A stretch of DNA of 64,000 bases. Origin: Fodinibacter sp963730365 (GTDB taxonomy: Bacteria > Actinomycetota > Actinomycetes > Actinomycetales > Dermatophilaceae). The DNA lies in the NCBI GenBank assembly GCA_963730365.1, contig CAVSRM010000008.1, forward strand, positions 558,001 through 622,000. Reading direction: 5' to 3'. The notes below the pieces were generated by a model, which saw only the letters and a list, made by a program, of their open reading frames with translations, was not told where the DNA came from and did not search any database. The translations under genes and the position numbers were made by a program. Of the stretch, positions 7,143 through 15,384 are shown in pieces. How positions within the stretch are numbered: the first letter of the stretch is position 1; each line of letters starts with the position of its first letter.

Positions 7143-8684
7143 ATGACGATCGCCCCCAAGACCCCGCGCAAGCTGACCATGAAGCAGCGCTATGAGGCGC
7201 TGACCCGAGACCTCGACTGGGAGCCGACCTACGTCGAGAAGACCGACGTGTTCCCCCACACCGAGTTCGAGGGGATCAAGATCCACGACTGGAGCAAGTG
7301 GGAGGACCCCTTCCGCCTCACCGTCGACTCCTACACGAAGTACCAGGCCGAGAAGGACAAGCGCCTGTACGCCGTGCTCGACGGGTTCGCCCAGAGCCAG
7401 GGCCACCTCTCCCTCACCGAGGCGAACTACCTCAACGCCATGAAGCTCTTCCTCCAGGGCGTCACGCCGCTGGAGTACGCGGCCCACCGCAACTTCGCCT
7501 ACCTGGCCCGTCACCTCGACGGCCCGGGCCCGCGCTTCGCGGCGCTCTGCCAGTCGATCGACGAGCTGCGCCACGCGCAGACCGAGATCCACACCCTGAG
7601 CAACTACAACAAGTACTACGGCGGGTTCCACAACTACCTCGAGCAGCACGACCGGGTGTGGTACCTCTCGGTGCCCAAGTCGTTCTTCGACGACGCGCTG
7701 TCGGCCGGGCCCTTCGAGTTCCTCATCGCCATCGGGTTCTCCTTCGAGTACCTCCTCACCAACCTGCTCTTCGTGCCGTTCATGTCCGGGGCGTCCTTCA
7801 ACGGCGACCTGCCGACGATGACCTTCGGCTTCTCGGCGCAGTCCGACGAGTCGCGGCACATGACGCTCGGCCTGGAGGCGATCAAGTTCCTCCTCGAGCA
7901 GGACGAGGCGAACGTTCCGATCGTGCAGGCCTGGATCGACAAGTGGTTCTGGCGCGGGTACCGCGTCACGGCCCTCGTGGCCCAGATGCTCGACTACATG
8001 CTCCCGCGCAAGGTGATGAGCTGGAAGGAGGCCTTCGAGCTCTACTTCGAGGAGCAGATGATGAAGGGCCTCTTCGAGGACCTCGCCTTCTACGGGATCA
8101 CCCCGCCGAGGCACGTCGAGGACGCCATCGGCGAGAAGGAGATCCTGTCCCACCAGGTCTACTGGGTGCTCTACCAGTTCTCGCACGCGGCAGCCTTCAC
8201 GACGAGCGTCCCCGACGACGACCACATGACGTGGCTCGCAGAGACCTACCCCGACACGTTCGAGACGTTCTACAAGCCCCAGTGGGACAAGGAGAAGAAG
8301 AACATCGAGGCCGGCGGGCGGCACTTCGTGCGCGGCCTCCCCCAGCTGTGCCAGGTCTGCCAGATCCCCATGGCGTTCACCGAGCCCGGTGACCCGACGA
8401 CGATCTGCCAGCGCGAGTCCGTCTACCGGGGCGAGACCTTCCAGACCTGCTCCAACGGGTGCCAGTGGATCTTCGAACGCGAGCCCGAGAAGTACGTCCA
8501 GGCCTGGCTTCCCGTGCACCAGATCTACCAGGGCAACTGCGGTGGGCCGACCCTCCCCGACGTGCTCGAGTGGTACGGGCTGCAGGAGGGCGACGGCGGA
8601 GAGTACAAGGGCTCCGTCGACGACAAGAACTGGAGGTCGTGGCACGACGACGCGGACCACTCCCACATCGGATCGGAGGCCTGA
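7143..8684 (+). CDS. dmpN: Phenol hydroxylase P3 (alpha subunit, di-iron catalytic)
   Basis: The 513-aa catalytic subunit, which hydroxylates phenol to catechol with O2. Di-iron ligands can be read as Glu111 (LEYAA), Glu141/His144 (DELRH), Glu202 (SFEYLL) and Glu236/His239 (DESRH), the two EXXH helices and spacing typical of bacterial multicomponent monooxygenases. The C-terminal 120 residues hold a Cys-rich YHS-like segment (CQVCQIP, CSNGCQ), as in DmpN. It lies between the effector and P4 genes, with a GAGAAAGGCTGCGAG region before the ATG. The assignment is very secure; substrate could include cresols as well as phenol. Confidence 0.96.
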   Translation: MTIAPKTPRKLTMKQRYEALTRDLDWEPTYVEKTDVFPHTEFEGIKIHDWSKWEDPFRLTVDSYTKYQAEKDKRLYAVLDGFAQSQGHLSLTEANYLNAMKLFLQGVTPLEYAAHRNFAYLARHLDGPGPRFAALCQSIDELRHAQTEIHTLSNYNKYYGGFHNYLEQHDRVWYLSVPKSFFDDALSAGPFEFLIAIGFSFEYLLTNLLFVPFMSGASFNGDLPTMTFGFSAQSDESRHMTLGLEAIKFLLEQDEANVPIVQAWIDKWFWRGYRVTALVAQMLDYMLPRKVMSWKEAFELYFEEQMMKGLFEDLAFYGITPPRHVEDAIGEKEILSHQVYWVLYQFSHAAAFTTSVPDDDHMTWLAETYPDTFETFYKPQWDKEKKNIEAGGRHFVRGLPQLCQVCQIPMAFTEPGDPTTICQRESVYRGETFQTCSNGCQWIFEREPEKYVQAWLPVHQIYQGNCGGPTLPDVLEWYGLQEGDGGEYKGSVDDKNWRSWHDDADHSHIGSEA

Positions 8685-8689
8685 GCACC

Positions 8690-9016
8690 ATGGCTGTCAA
8701 GAGCATCGGCACGTACGACTTCCCGTCCCGCTCCCGCCAGGAGCTCTACGGGGACGACCAGCTCGTCCACCTGTGGTTCCAGGAGAACCCGTGGTTCTGC
8801 TCCGCGGCGTGCTTCCGCGCCCCCAAGGCGATGACGTGGGCCGACTTCTGGAACGGGCTGGTCGTGCCGTTTGCCGAGGAGGACCCGGACTTCGACCCGT
8901 CCGTCAGGCGCGTCTGGAGCCTGCACGGCGAGGAGTTCGAGCCACGCGACGACCAGACCCTCGAGGAGATCGGCGTCGGCCACAAGGACGTCATCGGGAT
9001 GCGCGTCGTCGCCTGA
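8690..9016 (+). CDS. dmpO: Phenol hydroxylase P4 (gamma oxygenase subunit)
   Basis: A 108-aa protein matching DmpO-type gamma subunits (opening YDFPSRSRQELYGDDQLVHL, then CFRAPKAMTWADFW). It completes the alpha2-beta2-gamma2 hydroxylase with P1 and P3. It starts only 5 bases after the P3 stop and is followed 85 bases later by the reductase gene. Confidence 0.93.
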   Translation: MAVKSIGTYDFPSRSRQELYGDDQLVHLWFQENPWFCSAACFRAPKAMTWADFWNGLVVPFAEEDPDFDPSVRRVWSLHGEEFEPRDDQTLEEIGVGHKDVIGMRVVA

Positions 9017-9100
9017 CGCCACCCAACCTGTCGTCCGTCCGGGCCACCGAGACCGGTGCCCGGGCGGACGACGCCCCTTCGGACAGCGAGCGAGCCAACC

Positions 9101-10195
9101 ATGACCCAGACCCACACCGTGACCGTGGAGCCGCTCGGCCGCGAGGTCGAGTGCCGTGAGGACCAGAGCATCCTCGATGCCTGCCTGCGCAGTGGCGTGT
9201 GGCTCCCCCACTCCTGCACCCACGGCACCTGCGCCACCTGCAAGGCCGAGGTGATCGACGGCGACGTCGACCACGGCGCGGCCAGCTCGTTCGCGCTCAT
9301 GGACTACGAGCGCGACGAGGGCAAGCTGCTGCCGTGCGTCGCCTGCCCACGATCCGATGTCGTCATCGAGGCCGACATCGACGTCGACGAGGCCATGCCG
9401 GTCCACCCGGTGCAGGACTTCACCGGCACCGTGCTCGCCCTCGAGGAGATCGCCCTCCACACCCGCCGGCTCGTCGTCGAGCTCGACCGCGACATCGCCT
9501 TCAACGCCGGCCAGTACCTCAAGTTCCAGGTGCCCGCCCGGGACGGCCTGGTGGCGGTGGACCGCACCTGGTCGATCGCCTCGCCCCCCACCGAGCCTCG
9601 ACGTCTGGAGTTCCACGTCCGCAACGTCCCCGGTGGGCGCGGCACCGACGGCTGGGTCTTCCTGGACCTCGCGGTCGGCGACCCGGTGAGCGTCTCGGGC
9701 CCCTACGGGCGCTTCGTGCTCAAGACCGACGACGACCGGCCCGCGGTCCTCGTCGGGGGCGGCACCGGCCTGGCCCCGCTGAAGTCGATGGTCCGGCACG
9801 CGCTCGAGAACGATGCGTATGCCGGTCACCTCACCCTCTACCAGGGTGCCCGCACCCGCGAGTGGCTCTACGACGTCGAGTACTTCCGTTCGCTCGCGGC
9901 GCAGTACCCCGACCGGTTCACCTACCGGCCCTGCCTGTCGGAGGAAACCGCGACCGACTGCGGCGACGACGCCACGGCATACGGCTTCGGAATGGTGACG
10001 GACGTCATCGCCGGCGACCACACGAGGCTGTCGGGGTCCTCGGGCTACCTCTGCGGCCCGCCCCCCATGGTGGAGGCCGCGCTGAAGACGCTGATGTCGA
10101 AGCGGCTCTTCCCGCGGGACATCCACCGCGAGGACTTCTTCAACGAGGGTGACAAGGAGTCGGGCGCGGTCCGCTCGCCCCTCATCAAGCGCTAG
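9101..10195 (+). CDS. dmpP: Phenol hydroxylase P5 (FAD/[2Fe-2S] reductase)
   Basis: A 364-aa NADH-dependent reductase that delivers electrons to the di-iron oxygenase. The N-terminal plant-type ferredoxin domain has Cys39, Cys44, Cys47 and Cys79. An FAD domain follows, with a RTWS variant of the R-x-Y-S motif, then an NAD domain (GGGTGLAPL, LCGPPPM). Length and domain order match DmpP. It ends the LMNOP set; a noncoding stretch with a large palindrome follows at 10341. Confidence 0.95.
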   Translation: MTQTHTVTVEPLGREVECREDQSILDACLRSGVWLPHSCTHGTCATCKAEVIDGDVDHGAASSFALMDYERDEGKLLPCVACPRSDVVIEADIDVDEAMPVHPVQDFTGTVLALEEIALHTRRLVVELDRDIAFNAGQYLKFQVPARDGLVAVDRTWSIASPPTEPRRLEFHVRNVPGGRGTDGWVFLDLAVGDPVSVSGPYGRFVLKTDDDRPAVLVGGGTGLAPLKSMVRHALENDAYAGHLTLYQGARTREWLYDVEYFRSLAAQYPDRFTYRPCLSEETATDCGDDATAYGFGMVTDVIAGDHTRLSGSSGYLCGPPPMVEAALKTLMSKRLFPRDIHREDFFNEGDKESGAVRSPLIKR

Positions 10196-10338
10196 ACGTA
10201 CCCGGCCGTCAGGTTGGTGACAGTTCTGCCAGGGGCAGTGGGGCTTGATGGACGTGTGGGTGGCGCCCAGGGCGGGGATCGCCTTCTCGACGTGGGTGCC
10301 CTTGCGGTAGCTGCCGCGACGGCCCGATACGTGCCCGC

Positions 10339-10515
10339 TCAGGGGCGCCGGCGCCCCTGCCGGTTCAGGTGGATACCGACCACCACGACGACGAGCGCGA
10401 GGAGGGTCAGGAGCGGGCTCGTCCCGTCGCTCGGCGCCGCGATCGACCCGATCAGCGCCATGCTGATCATGGTCAGGAGGCCGAAGACGGCCCAGAGTCG
10501 CTGCTCGGCGGACAT
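10339..10515 (-). CDS. Small two-helix membrane protein
   Basis: A 58-aa ORF below the usual size cut-off: ATG at 10515, with a GGAGG sequence almost touching it, stop at 10339. The protein has two hydrophobic stretches (VFGLLTMISMALIGSIAA and LLTLLALVVVVVGI) and a basic end (NRQGRRRP), as in small actinobacterial membrane proteins. It lies convergent to dmpP and tandem with the upstream IclR gene. No function can be assigned. Confidence 0.55.
   Translation of the reverse strand: MSAEQRLWAVFGLLTMISMALIGSIAAPSDGTSPLLTLLALVVVVVGIHLNRQGRRRP
10341..10358. terminator. Perfect 18-bp palindrome, possible bidirectional terminator
   Basis: AGGGGCGCC followed directly by GGCGCCCCT, a perfect palindrome 146 bases after the dmpP stop. 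It also overlaps the end of the small membrane ORF on the other strand. It could stop transcripts from both sides, but it lacks a T-run and a free loop. Confidence 0.4.
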
Positions 10516-10557
10516 TCCTCCACGGTAGCTCTGACCACCCTCGACGGCCGGGTTCGG

Positions 10558-11334
10558 CTAGAGGCCGGACTCGCGCAGGACCCGGCTCAGCGTGAACGCC
10601 GCGGTGCGCGTGGCTGGGCCCAGCGTGCCGGGGTCGACCGAGCCAGTGGCCCCTGTCACCGAGATCGCCGCACGCACCTTGTGGTCCGCCCCGAACACCG
10701 GGGCGGCCACGCACGACACCCCGAGGTGGGACTCCTCGAGGTCGAGCGCCATGCCCACGGTGCGGATCTTGCGCAGCTCCCGGGTGAGGCCGCCGGCGGT
10801 GGCGATGGTGCGAGGGGTCAGCCGGGGCAGCCCGGCCTCGACCCGCGACCGCACGACGGCTGCCGGGCTGTAGGCGAGCATCGCCTTGCCCACGCCGGTC
10901 GCGTGGGCGGGCAGCCGTCCTCCTGTGCGAGAGGTCACCTCGACCCCGCCGGACCCGAGGATCTCGACGTAGACGACGTCGACGCCCTCCAGTACCGCGA
11001 GGTGGATGCGCTGGCGGGTCGCCTCACGGAGGTCCTCCATGACCGGGAGCGCGGCCTCGGAGAGCGAACGGTGAGTCGGCACCAGCTCGCCCCGCTCGAA
11101 GAGCCACATGCCGAGCCGGTAGCCCTCCCCGGAGGGTCCGGTCTCCTGCCGCTCGAGGACGCGCAGCCCGACGAGCTCGGCGACGATCCGGTGCACCGTC
11201 GACTTGGGCAGGCCGGTGCGGCGGGAGAGCTCGGCGAGGGTCAGCACGGGGGCGCGCTCGTCGAAGGCGCCGACGATTGACGCTGCTCGTGCGAGCAGCG
11301 TCACAGGCGGGTCGTTCCGCTCAGTGGAACGCAT
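10558..11334 (-). CDS. IclR-family transcriptional regulator 1
   Basis: An IclR-type regulator: N-terminal winged helix (LAELSRRTGLPKSTVHRIVAEL) and C-terminal effector-binding domain (TRQRIHLAVLEG, GVGKAMLA, VAAPVFG). Members of this family usually repress or activate aromatic catabolic operons in answer to a pathway intermediate. The start is uncertain: ATG 11370 and ATG 11334 lie upstream of or close to an operator-like palindrome, and GTG 11304 would leave the palindrome in the intergenic region and give a typical 248-aa protein. It is divergent from the second IclR gene and flanks the phenol cluster. Confidence 0.88.
   Translation of the reverse strand: MRSTERNDPPVTLLARAASIVGAFDERAPVLTLAELSRRTGLPKSTVHRIVAELVGLRVLERQETGPSGEGYRLGMWLFERGELVPTHRSLSEAALPVMEDLREATRQRIHLAVLEGVDVVYVEILGSGGVEVTSRTGGRLPAHATGVGKAMLAYSPAAVVRSRVEAGLPRLTPRTIATAGGLTRELRKIRTVGMALDLEESHLGVSCVAAPVFGADHKVRAAISVTGATGSVDPGTLGPATRTAAFTLSRVLRESGL
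11314..11330. promoter_or_regulatory. Candidate IclR-type operator 3 (divergent iclR pair)
   Basis: GTTCC-GCTCAGT-GGAAC, a perfect 5-base inverted repeat with 7-base spacer, 73 bases before the second iclR start and at the 5' end of the first. It has the same layout as the other three sites in this cluster, so autoregulation is plausible. Confidence 0.55.
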
Positions 11335-11402
11335 TCGTTGATCGAACCACGTGCCGGGCCGCACTGTCATCAGAACGCACCAACGGGCAAAGGAGCCGGA
11401 CC

Positions 11403-12212
11403 ATGTCGATCGTCGCTCAGGAGTACGCGTGGTGCGCCACGACCCCCAAGAGGGCCCAGGCGGGCCTCGGGCAGGGGTCGGGACTGAAGTCGGTCGGCAC
11501 CGCGCTCGACGTTCTCGAGTGCTTCGCCACCGACGGCGACCTCGGGGTCTCCGACATCGCGCGCCGGCTCGGGGTCGCGAAGTCCACCGCGCACCGGCTG
11601 CTCCAGACCCTCGCGAGCCGGGGCTTCGTCGAGCAGGACCCGGACACCGGGCAGTACCGCCTCGGGATGCACGTCTACGAGCTCGGCGCCCTCGCCCTCG
11701 CGCGCAACGCGCTGCGCCACGTCGCCCTCCCCCACCTGCGCCAGGTGGCCGCGGCGACGGGACTGACCGTCAACCTCTCCGTCCCCGATGGCCCGGACAT
11801 CGTCTTCGTCGAGCGAATCGAGAACAGCGACGGCGTCCGCATCCTCGGCCACTTCGGCCGACGCCTGCCCGCGCACACGACGAGCAGCGGCAAAGCCATC
11901 GCGGCCTGGAACCCGCAGGCCGACCTCGACCGCCGCCACGCGGGCTTCCCGCCCCGGGTCAGCCACACCGTGCGCACGGAGTTCGACTGGGAGCGCTGCC
12001 TCGAGACGGTGCGCAAGGTCGGCTACGCCGTGTCCACCAGCGAGTCCTTCGACGGGGCGTCGTCGGTGGCCGTGCCCGTCATCGTGCGGCGCCGGGCGGT
12101 GGCCGCGGTGTCGGTGTTCGGCCCGAGCGACATCATCGAGCCCCAGGTGGACCGCCTCGTGCCGGTCCTCGTCGCGGCGAGCCGGCGCATCGCCCTGGCG
12201 CACCGGGGGTGA
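11403..12212 (+). CDS. IclR-family transcriptional regulator 2
   Basis: A 269-aa IclR-family protein with a winged helix (VSDIARRLGVAKSTAHRLLQ, about residues 50-70) and an effector domain (LTVNLSVPDGPDIVFVERIE, TSSGKAIAAW, VAVPVIV). ATG 11403 has AAAGGAG 8 bases upstream. It is divergent from the first IclR gene and lies just ahead of the lower-pathway genes. The two regulators are clearly different in sequence, so they may answer to different intermediates, for example phenol or catechol versus a ring-cleavage product. That division is inference. Confidence 0.92.
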   Translation: MSIVAQEYAWCATTPKRAQAGLGQGSGLKSVGTALDVLECFATDGDLGVSDIARRLGVAKSTAHRLLQTLASRGFVEQDPDTGQYRLGMHVYELGALALARNALRHVALPHLRQVAAATGLTVNLSVPDGPDIVFVERIENSDGVRILGHFGRRLPAHTTSSGKAIAAWNPQADLDRRHAGFPPRVSHTVRTEFDWERCLETVRKVGYAVSTSESFDGASSVAVPVIVRRRAVAAVSVFGPSDIIEPQVDRLVPVLVAASRRIALAHRG

Positions 12213-12230
12213 CCGTGGCTGGCCGGAGCC

Positions 12231-12280
12231 GACCGGCACTCACCGGCACTGACCGGGACTGACCGGGACTGACCGGCAGC
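12231..12280 (+). repeat. Five tandem 10-bp units
   Basis: Five consecutive 10-base units of the type GACCGGSACT (GACCGGCACT, CACCGGCACT, GACCGGGACT twice, GACCGGCAGC) right after the second iclR gene. The unit length is close to one helical turn. No function is evident. Confidence 0.8.
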
Positions 12281-12317
12281 CTCCACCCTCCTGACCACCG
12301 GCCCCCATGCGCGCCCC

Positions 12318-12334
12318 GTTCCCGGGAGCGGAAC
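12318..12334. promoter_or_regulatory. Candidate IclR-type operator 4 (lower-pathway promoter)
   Basis: GTTCC-CGGGAGC-GGAAC, a perfect 5-base inverted repeat with 7-base spacer, 99 bases before the dmpE start. It is the fourth example of this layout in the cluster and the likely control site of the dmpE-F-G-H-I-C operon. Confidence 0.6.
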
Positions 12335-12432
12335 GTGCCGGGCGCCGGTACCCCTTGGCTCCGTACCGTCGGGAGCGACGCCCCGGCGTCACCCCTGCGC
12401 ATCAGCGCCCCACGCTTCTGGAAGGAGGGTCC

Positions 12433-13215
12433 ATGGACGACCAGACCCGGTCCCGCGTCGCCGCCGACCTCCTCACGGCCTACGACTCCAAGCAGCCGCT
12501 CGAGCCACTCACCACGACCCACGAGGGGATGTCCCTCGAGGACGCGTACGCGATCCAGCTGCTCCAGATCCGGGAGCGGATCGAGGCTGGCCGCACCGTG
12601 AAGGGCCACAAGGTCGGGCTGACGAGCGCCGCCATGCAGCGGCTGCTCGGCGTGACCGAGCCCGACTACGGCCACCTGCTCGACGACTTCTTCCACCTCG
12701 AGCACATGCCGATCCCCGTCGACGCGTTCCTCCAGCCGCGGGTCGAGCCCGAGGTCGCGTTCGTGCTCAAGAGCTCGCTCAGCGGCCCGGGCGTCACCGT
12801 CCACGAGGCGCTGCGTGCCGTCGACTTCGTCCTGCCGGCCCTCGAGATCGTCGACAGCCGCATCCGTGACTGGAAGATCGGGCTGTTCGACACCATCGCC
12901 GACAACGCCAGCTCGGGCGCCGTCGTGCTCGGGTCCACCCCGACCGACGTCGGCGCGGTCGACCTGCGGCTCGCGGGCGCCACCTTCCACCGCAACGGCC
13001 AGGTCGTCGGCACCGGCGCCGGGGGGGCCGTGCTCGGTTCCCCCATCACCTCACTCGTCTGGCTCGCCAACACCCTCGGCGCGCGCGGCATCACCCTGGA
13101 GGCCGGCCACGTCGTCCTCCCCGGTGCCGTGTGCGCGATGGCTTCCGTCGCCGCCGGCGACACCTTCACCGCAACGTTCGCCGGTCTCGGCAGCGTCACC
13201 GCTCGATTCGTCTGA
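12433..13215 (+). CDS. dmpE: 2-oxopent-4-enoate hydratase
   Basis: A 260-aa hydratase of the MhpD/DmpE/FAH-like family that adds water to 2-oxopent-4-enoate to give 4-hydroxy-2-oxovalerate. Diagnostic blocks are GHKVGLTS, PRVEPEVAFVL, LEIVDSR and DNASSG. Start is ATG 12433 with GGAGGGT upstream. It is the first gene of a tight operon carrying the whole lower meta pathway. The decarboxylase at 15384 is a paralogue with the same motifs; this copy is assigned hydratase by its place before dmpF and dmpG and by its sequence, so a swap of the two names is possible but unlikely. Confidence 0.9.
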   Translation: MDDQTRSRVAADLLTAYDSKQPLEPLTTTHEGMSLEDAYAIQLLQIRERIEAGRTVKGHKVGLTSAAMQRLLGVTEPDYGHLLDDFFHLEHMPIPVDAFLQPRVEPEVAFVLKSSLSGPGVTVHEALRAVDFVLPALEIVDSRIRDWKIGLFDTIADNASSGAVVLGSTPTDVGAVDLRLAGATFHRNGQVVGTGAGGAVLGSPITSLVWLANTLGARGITLEAGHVVLPGAVCAMASVAAGDTFTATFAGLGSVTARFV

Positions 13216-13223
13216 GGAGCGCC

Positions 13224-14234
13224 ATGTCCACCCCCACCAGGACCAAGGGCACCGCCGCCATCGTCGGGCCCGGCAACATCGGCACCGACCTGATGTTCAA
13301 GCTCATGCGTCGCAGTGACGTGCTCGACCCGCGCTGGATGATCGGCGTCGACCCGGCATCCGACGGGTTGCGCCGGGCGAAGTCGCTCGGCCTCGAGGCC
13401 AGCCACGAGGGCGTCGACTGGCTTCTCGCCCAGGACGAGCTGCCCGACATCGTCTTCGAGTGCACGTCGGCCAAGGCGCACGAGGCCAACGCCCCGCGCT
13501 ACGCCGAGGCCGGCATCCTCGCCGTCGACCTCACCCCTGCCGCTGTCGGGCCCTACCTCTGCCCGCCGGTCAACCTCGACTTCAACCTCGACGCGATGAA
13601 CGTCAACATGATCACGTGCGGTGGCCAGGCCACGACGCCCATGGTCAAGGCGGTCTCCTCCGTCGTCCCCGTGCCGTATGCCGAGATCGTCGCCTCGATC
13701 TCGAGCAAGTCCGCCGGGCCGGGCACCCGCGCCAACATCGACGAGTTCACCGAGACGACCTCCGCGGCTCTCGAGGCCGTCGGAGGCGCCGAGCGCGGCA
13801 AGGCGATCATCATCCTCAACCCCGTCGAGCCGCCGCTGATGATGCGCAACTCGGTCTTCTGCGCCATCCCGGCCGAGGCCGCGGAGCCCGGTGCGCTGCA
13901 GGATGCGATCCTCGCCTCCATCCACGCGATGGTCGCCGAGGTGCAGGACTACGTGCCCGGCTACCACCTGCGGGCCGAACCCCAGTTCGACCACGCCCGT
14001 GACACCTGGAAGGGCATGGCGCGCGTGTTCGTGCCCATCGAGGTCAAGGGCCGCGGCGACTACCTGCCCGACTACGCGGGCAACCTCGACATCATCACCG
14101 CGGCCGCGGCCCGGGTCGGCGACATCATGGTCGCCCACCGGCTCGGCGTCGCGTCCACGTGGAAGTCGTCGGCCCAGCTCGGCGACGTCCCTGACCCGCT
14201 CGTCGACGCCGACGCGCAGAAGGCCGGTGTCTGA
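13224..14234 (+). CDS. dmpF: Acetaldehyde dehydrogenase (acylating)
   Basis: A 336-aa CoA-acylating dehydrogenase that turns acetaldehyde into acetyl-CoA with NAD+. The N-terminal nucleotide fold is visible as AIVGPGNIGTDL, and the catalytic cysteine is Cys132 in ITCGGQAT, the same number as in DmpF. It works as a channelling complex with the aldolase encoded next, whose ATG lies 1 base after this stop. GAGGAG precedes ATG 13224. Confidence 0.96.
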   Translation: MSTPTRTKGTAAIVGPGNIGTDLMFKLMRRSDVLDPRWMIGVDPASDGLRRAKSLGLEASHEGVDWLLAQDELPDIVFECTSAKAHEANAPRYAEAGILAVDLTPAAVGPYLCPPVNLDFNLDAMNVNMITCGGQATTPMVKAVSSVVPVPYAEIVASISSKSAGPGTRANIDEFTETTSAALEAVGGAERGKAIIILNPVEPPLMMRNSVFCAIPAEAAEPGALQDAILASIHAMVAEVQDYVPGYHLRAEPQFDHARDTWKGMARVFVPIEVKGRGDYLPDYAGNLDIITAAAARVGDIMVAHRLGVASTWKSSAQLGDVPDPLVDADAQKAGV

Positions 14235-14235
14235 C

Positions 14236-15384
14236 ATGGGTGACATGACCATCCGCCCCGAGGACGTCCCCGTCGTCGTCGAGGAGCTGACCGAGACCGA
14301 CGTGCTCGCCAACACCCCGAAGGCGGGGGGCGAGCGCGACCTGCGGATCACCGACTCCACCCTGCGCGACGGCTCGCACGCCATGAGCCACCAGTTCACC
14401 GAGGAGCAGGTGCGCGGTGTCGTGCACGCCCTCGACAGCGCCGGCGTGCAGGTCATCGAGGTCTCGCACGGCGACGGCCTGGGCGGCTCGAGCTTCAACT
14501 ACGGCTTCTCCAAGGTCGAGGAGATGACGCTCATCTCCGCCGCCGTGGAAGAGGCCCGCCAGGCCAAGATCGCCATCCTCATGCTCCCCGGCCTCGGCAC
14601 GCTGCACGACTTGAAGAACGCCCACGCGGCCGGTGCCTCCGTGGCGCGCATCGCGACCCACTGCACCGAGGCCGACGTCTCGATCCAGCACTTCGGCGCG
14701 GCCCGCGAGCTCGGCATGGAGACCGTCGGGTTCCTCATGCTCAGCCACAAGGCCTCCCCCGAGAAGCTGGCCCAACAGGCCCGGATCATGGTGGATGCCG
14801 GGGCCCAGTGCGTCTACGTCGTCGACTCCGCGGGTGCGCTGGTGCTCTCGGACGCGCAGCAGCGGATCACGTCGGTGATCGACGAGATCGGCGGTGAGGC
14901 GCAGGTCGGCTTTCACGGGCACCAGAACCTCAGCCTCGGCATCGCGAACTCGGTGCTGGCCTACCAGGCCGGTGCCCTGCAGATCGACGGCGCGCTGTGC
15001 GCCCTGGGTGCGGGGGCGGGCAACAGCCCGACCGAGGTTCTCGCGGCGACCTTCGAGCGGATGGGCATCCACACCGGCGTCGACCTCGGTGAGGTGCTCT
15101 CCGCGGCCGAGGACGTCGTGCGCCCCTTCATCCCCCGCCTGCCGTGGATGGACCGCGCGTCGATCACCCAGGGCTACGCCGGCGTCTACAGCTCGTTCCT
15201 CCTGCATGCCGAGCGGGCGGCCGAGCGCTACTCCGTGCCGGCCCACGAGATCCTCCAGAAGGTCGGCGAGTACGGCTACGTCGGAGGCCAGGAGGACATG
15301 ATCATCGACATCGCCCTCCAGCTCGCCGAGGAGCGAGAGCACCTGCTCGACCTGGGGGACCTCGCGGGGCTGGGGGTGCGCTGA
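14236..15384 (+). CDS. dmpG: 4-hydroxy-2-oxovalerate aldolase
   Basis: A 382-aa DRE-TIM metallolyase that splits 4-hydroxy-2-oxovalerate into pyruvate and acetaldehyde. Motifs are TLRDGSHAMSHQF near residue 37, IEVSHGDGLGG and the metal-binding GFHGHQNL. The C-terminal domain contacts the acylating dehydrogenase. About 30 residues precede the usual family N-terminus (beginning near DLRITDSTLRDG), giving a slightly long protein. The stop overlaps the next ATG (TGATG). Confidence 0.96.
   Translation: MGDMTIRPEDVPVVVEELTETDVLANTPKAGGERDLRITDSTLRDGSHAMSHQFTEEQVRGVVHALDSAGVQVIEVSHGDGLGGSSFNYGFSKVEEMTLISAAVEEARQAKIAILMLPGLGTLHDLKNAHAAGASVARIATHCTEADVSIQHFGAARELGMETVGFLMLSHKASPEKLAQQARIMVDAGAQCVYVVDSAGALVLSDAQQRITSVIDEIGGEAQVGFHGHQNLSLGIANSVLAYQAGALQIDGALCALGAGAGNSPTEVLAATFERMGIHTGVDLGEVLSAAEDVVRPFIPRLPWMDRASITQGYAGVYSSFLLHAERAAERYSVPAHEILQKVGEYGYVGGQEDMIIDIALQLAEEREHLLDLGDLAGLGVR

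Noticed and set aside
6609..8666. A 685-codon minus-strand open frame across the phenol hydroxylase genes
   Set aside because: It mirrors dmpL-dmpN, whose products match known families with all catalytic residues. The minus-strand peptide shows no domain and no ribosome site.
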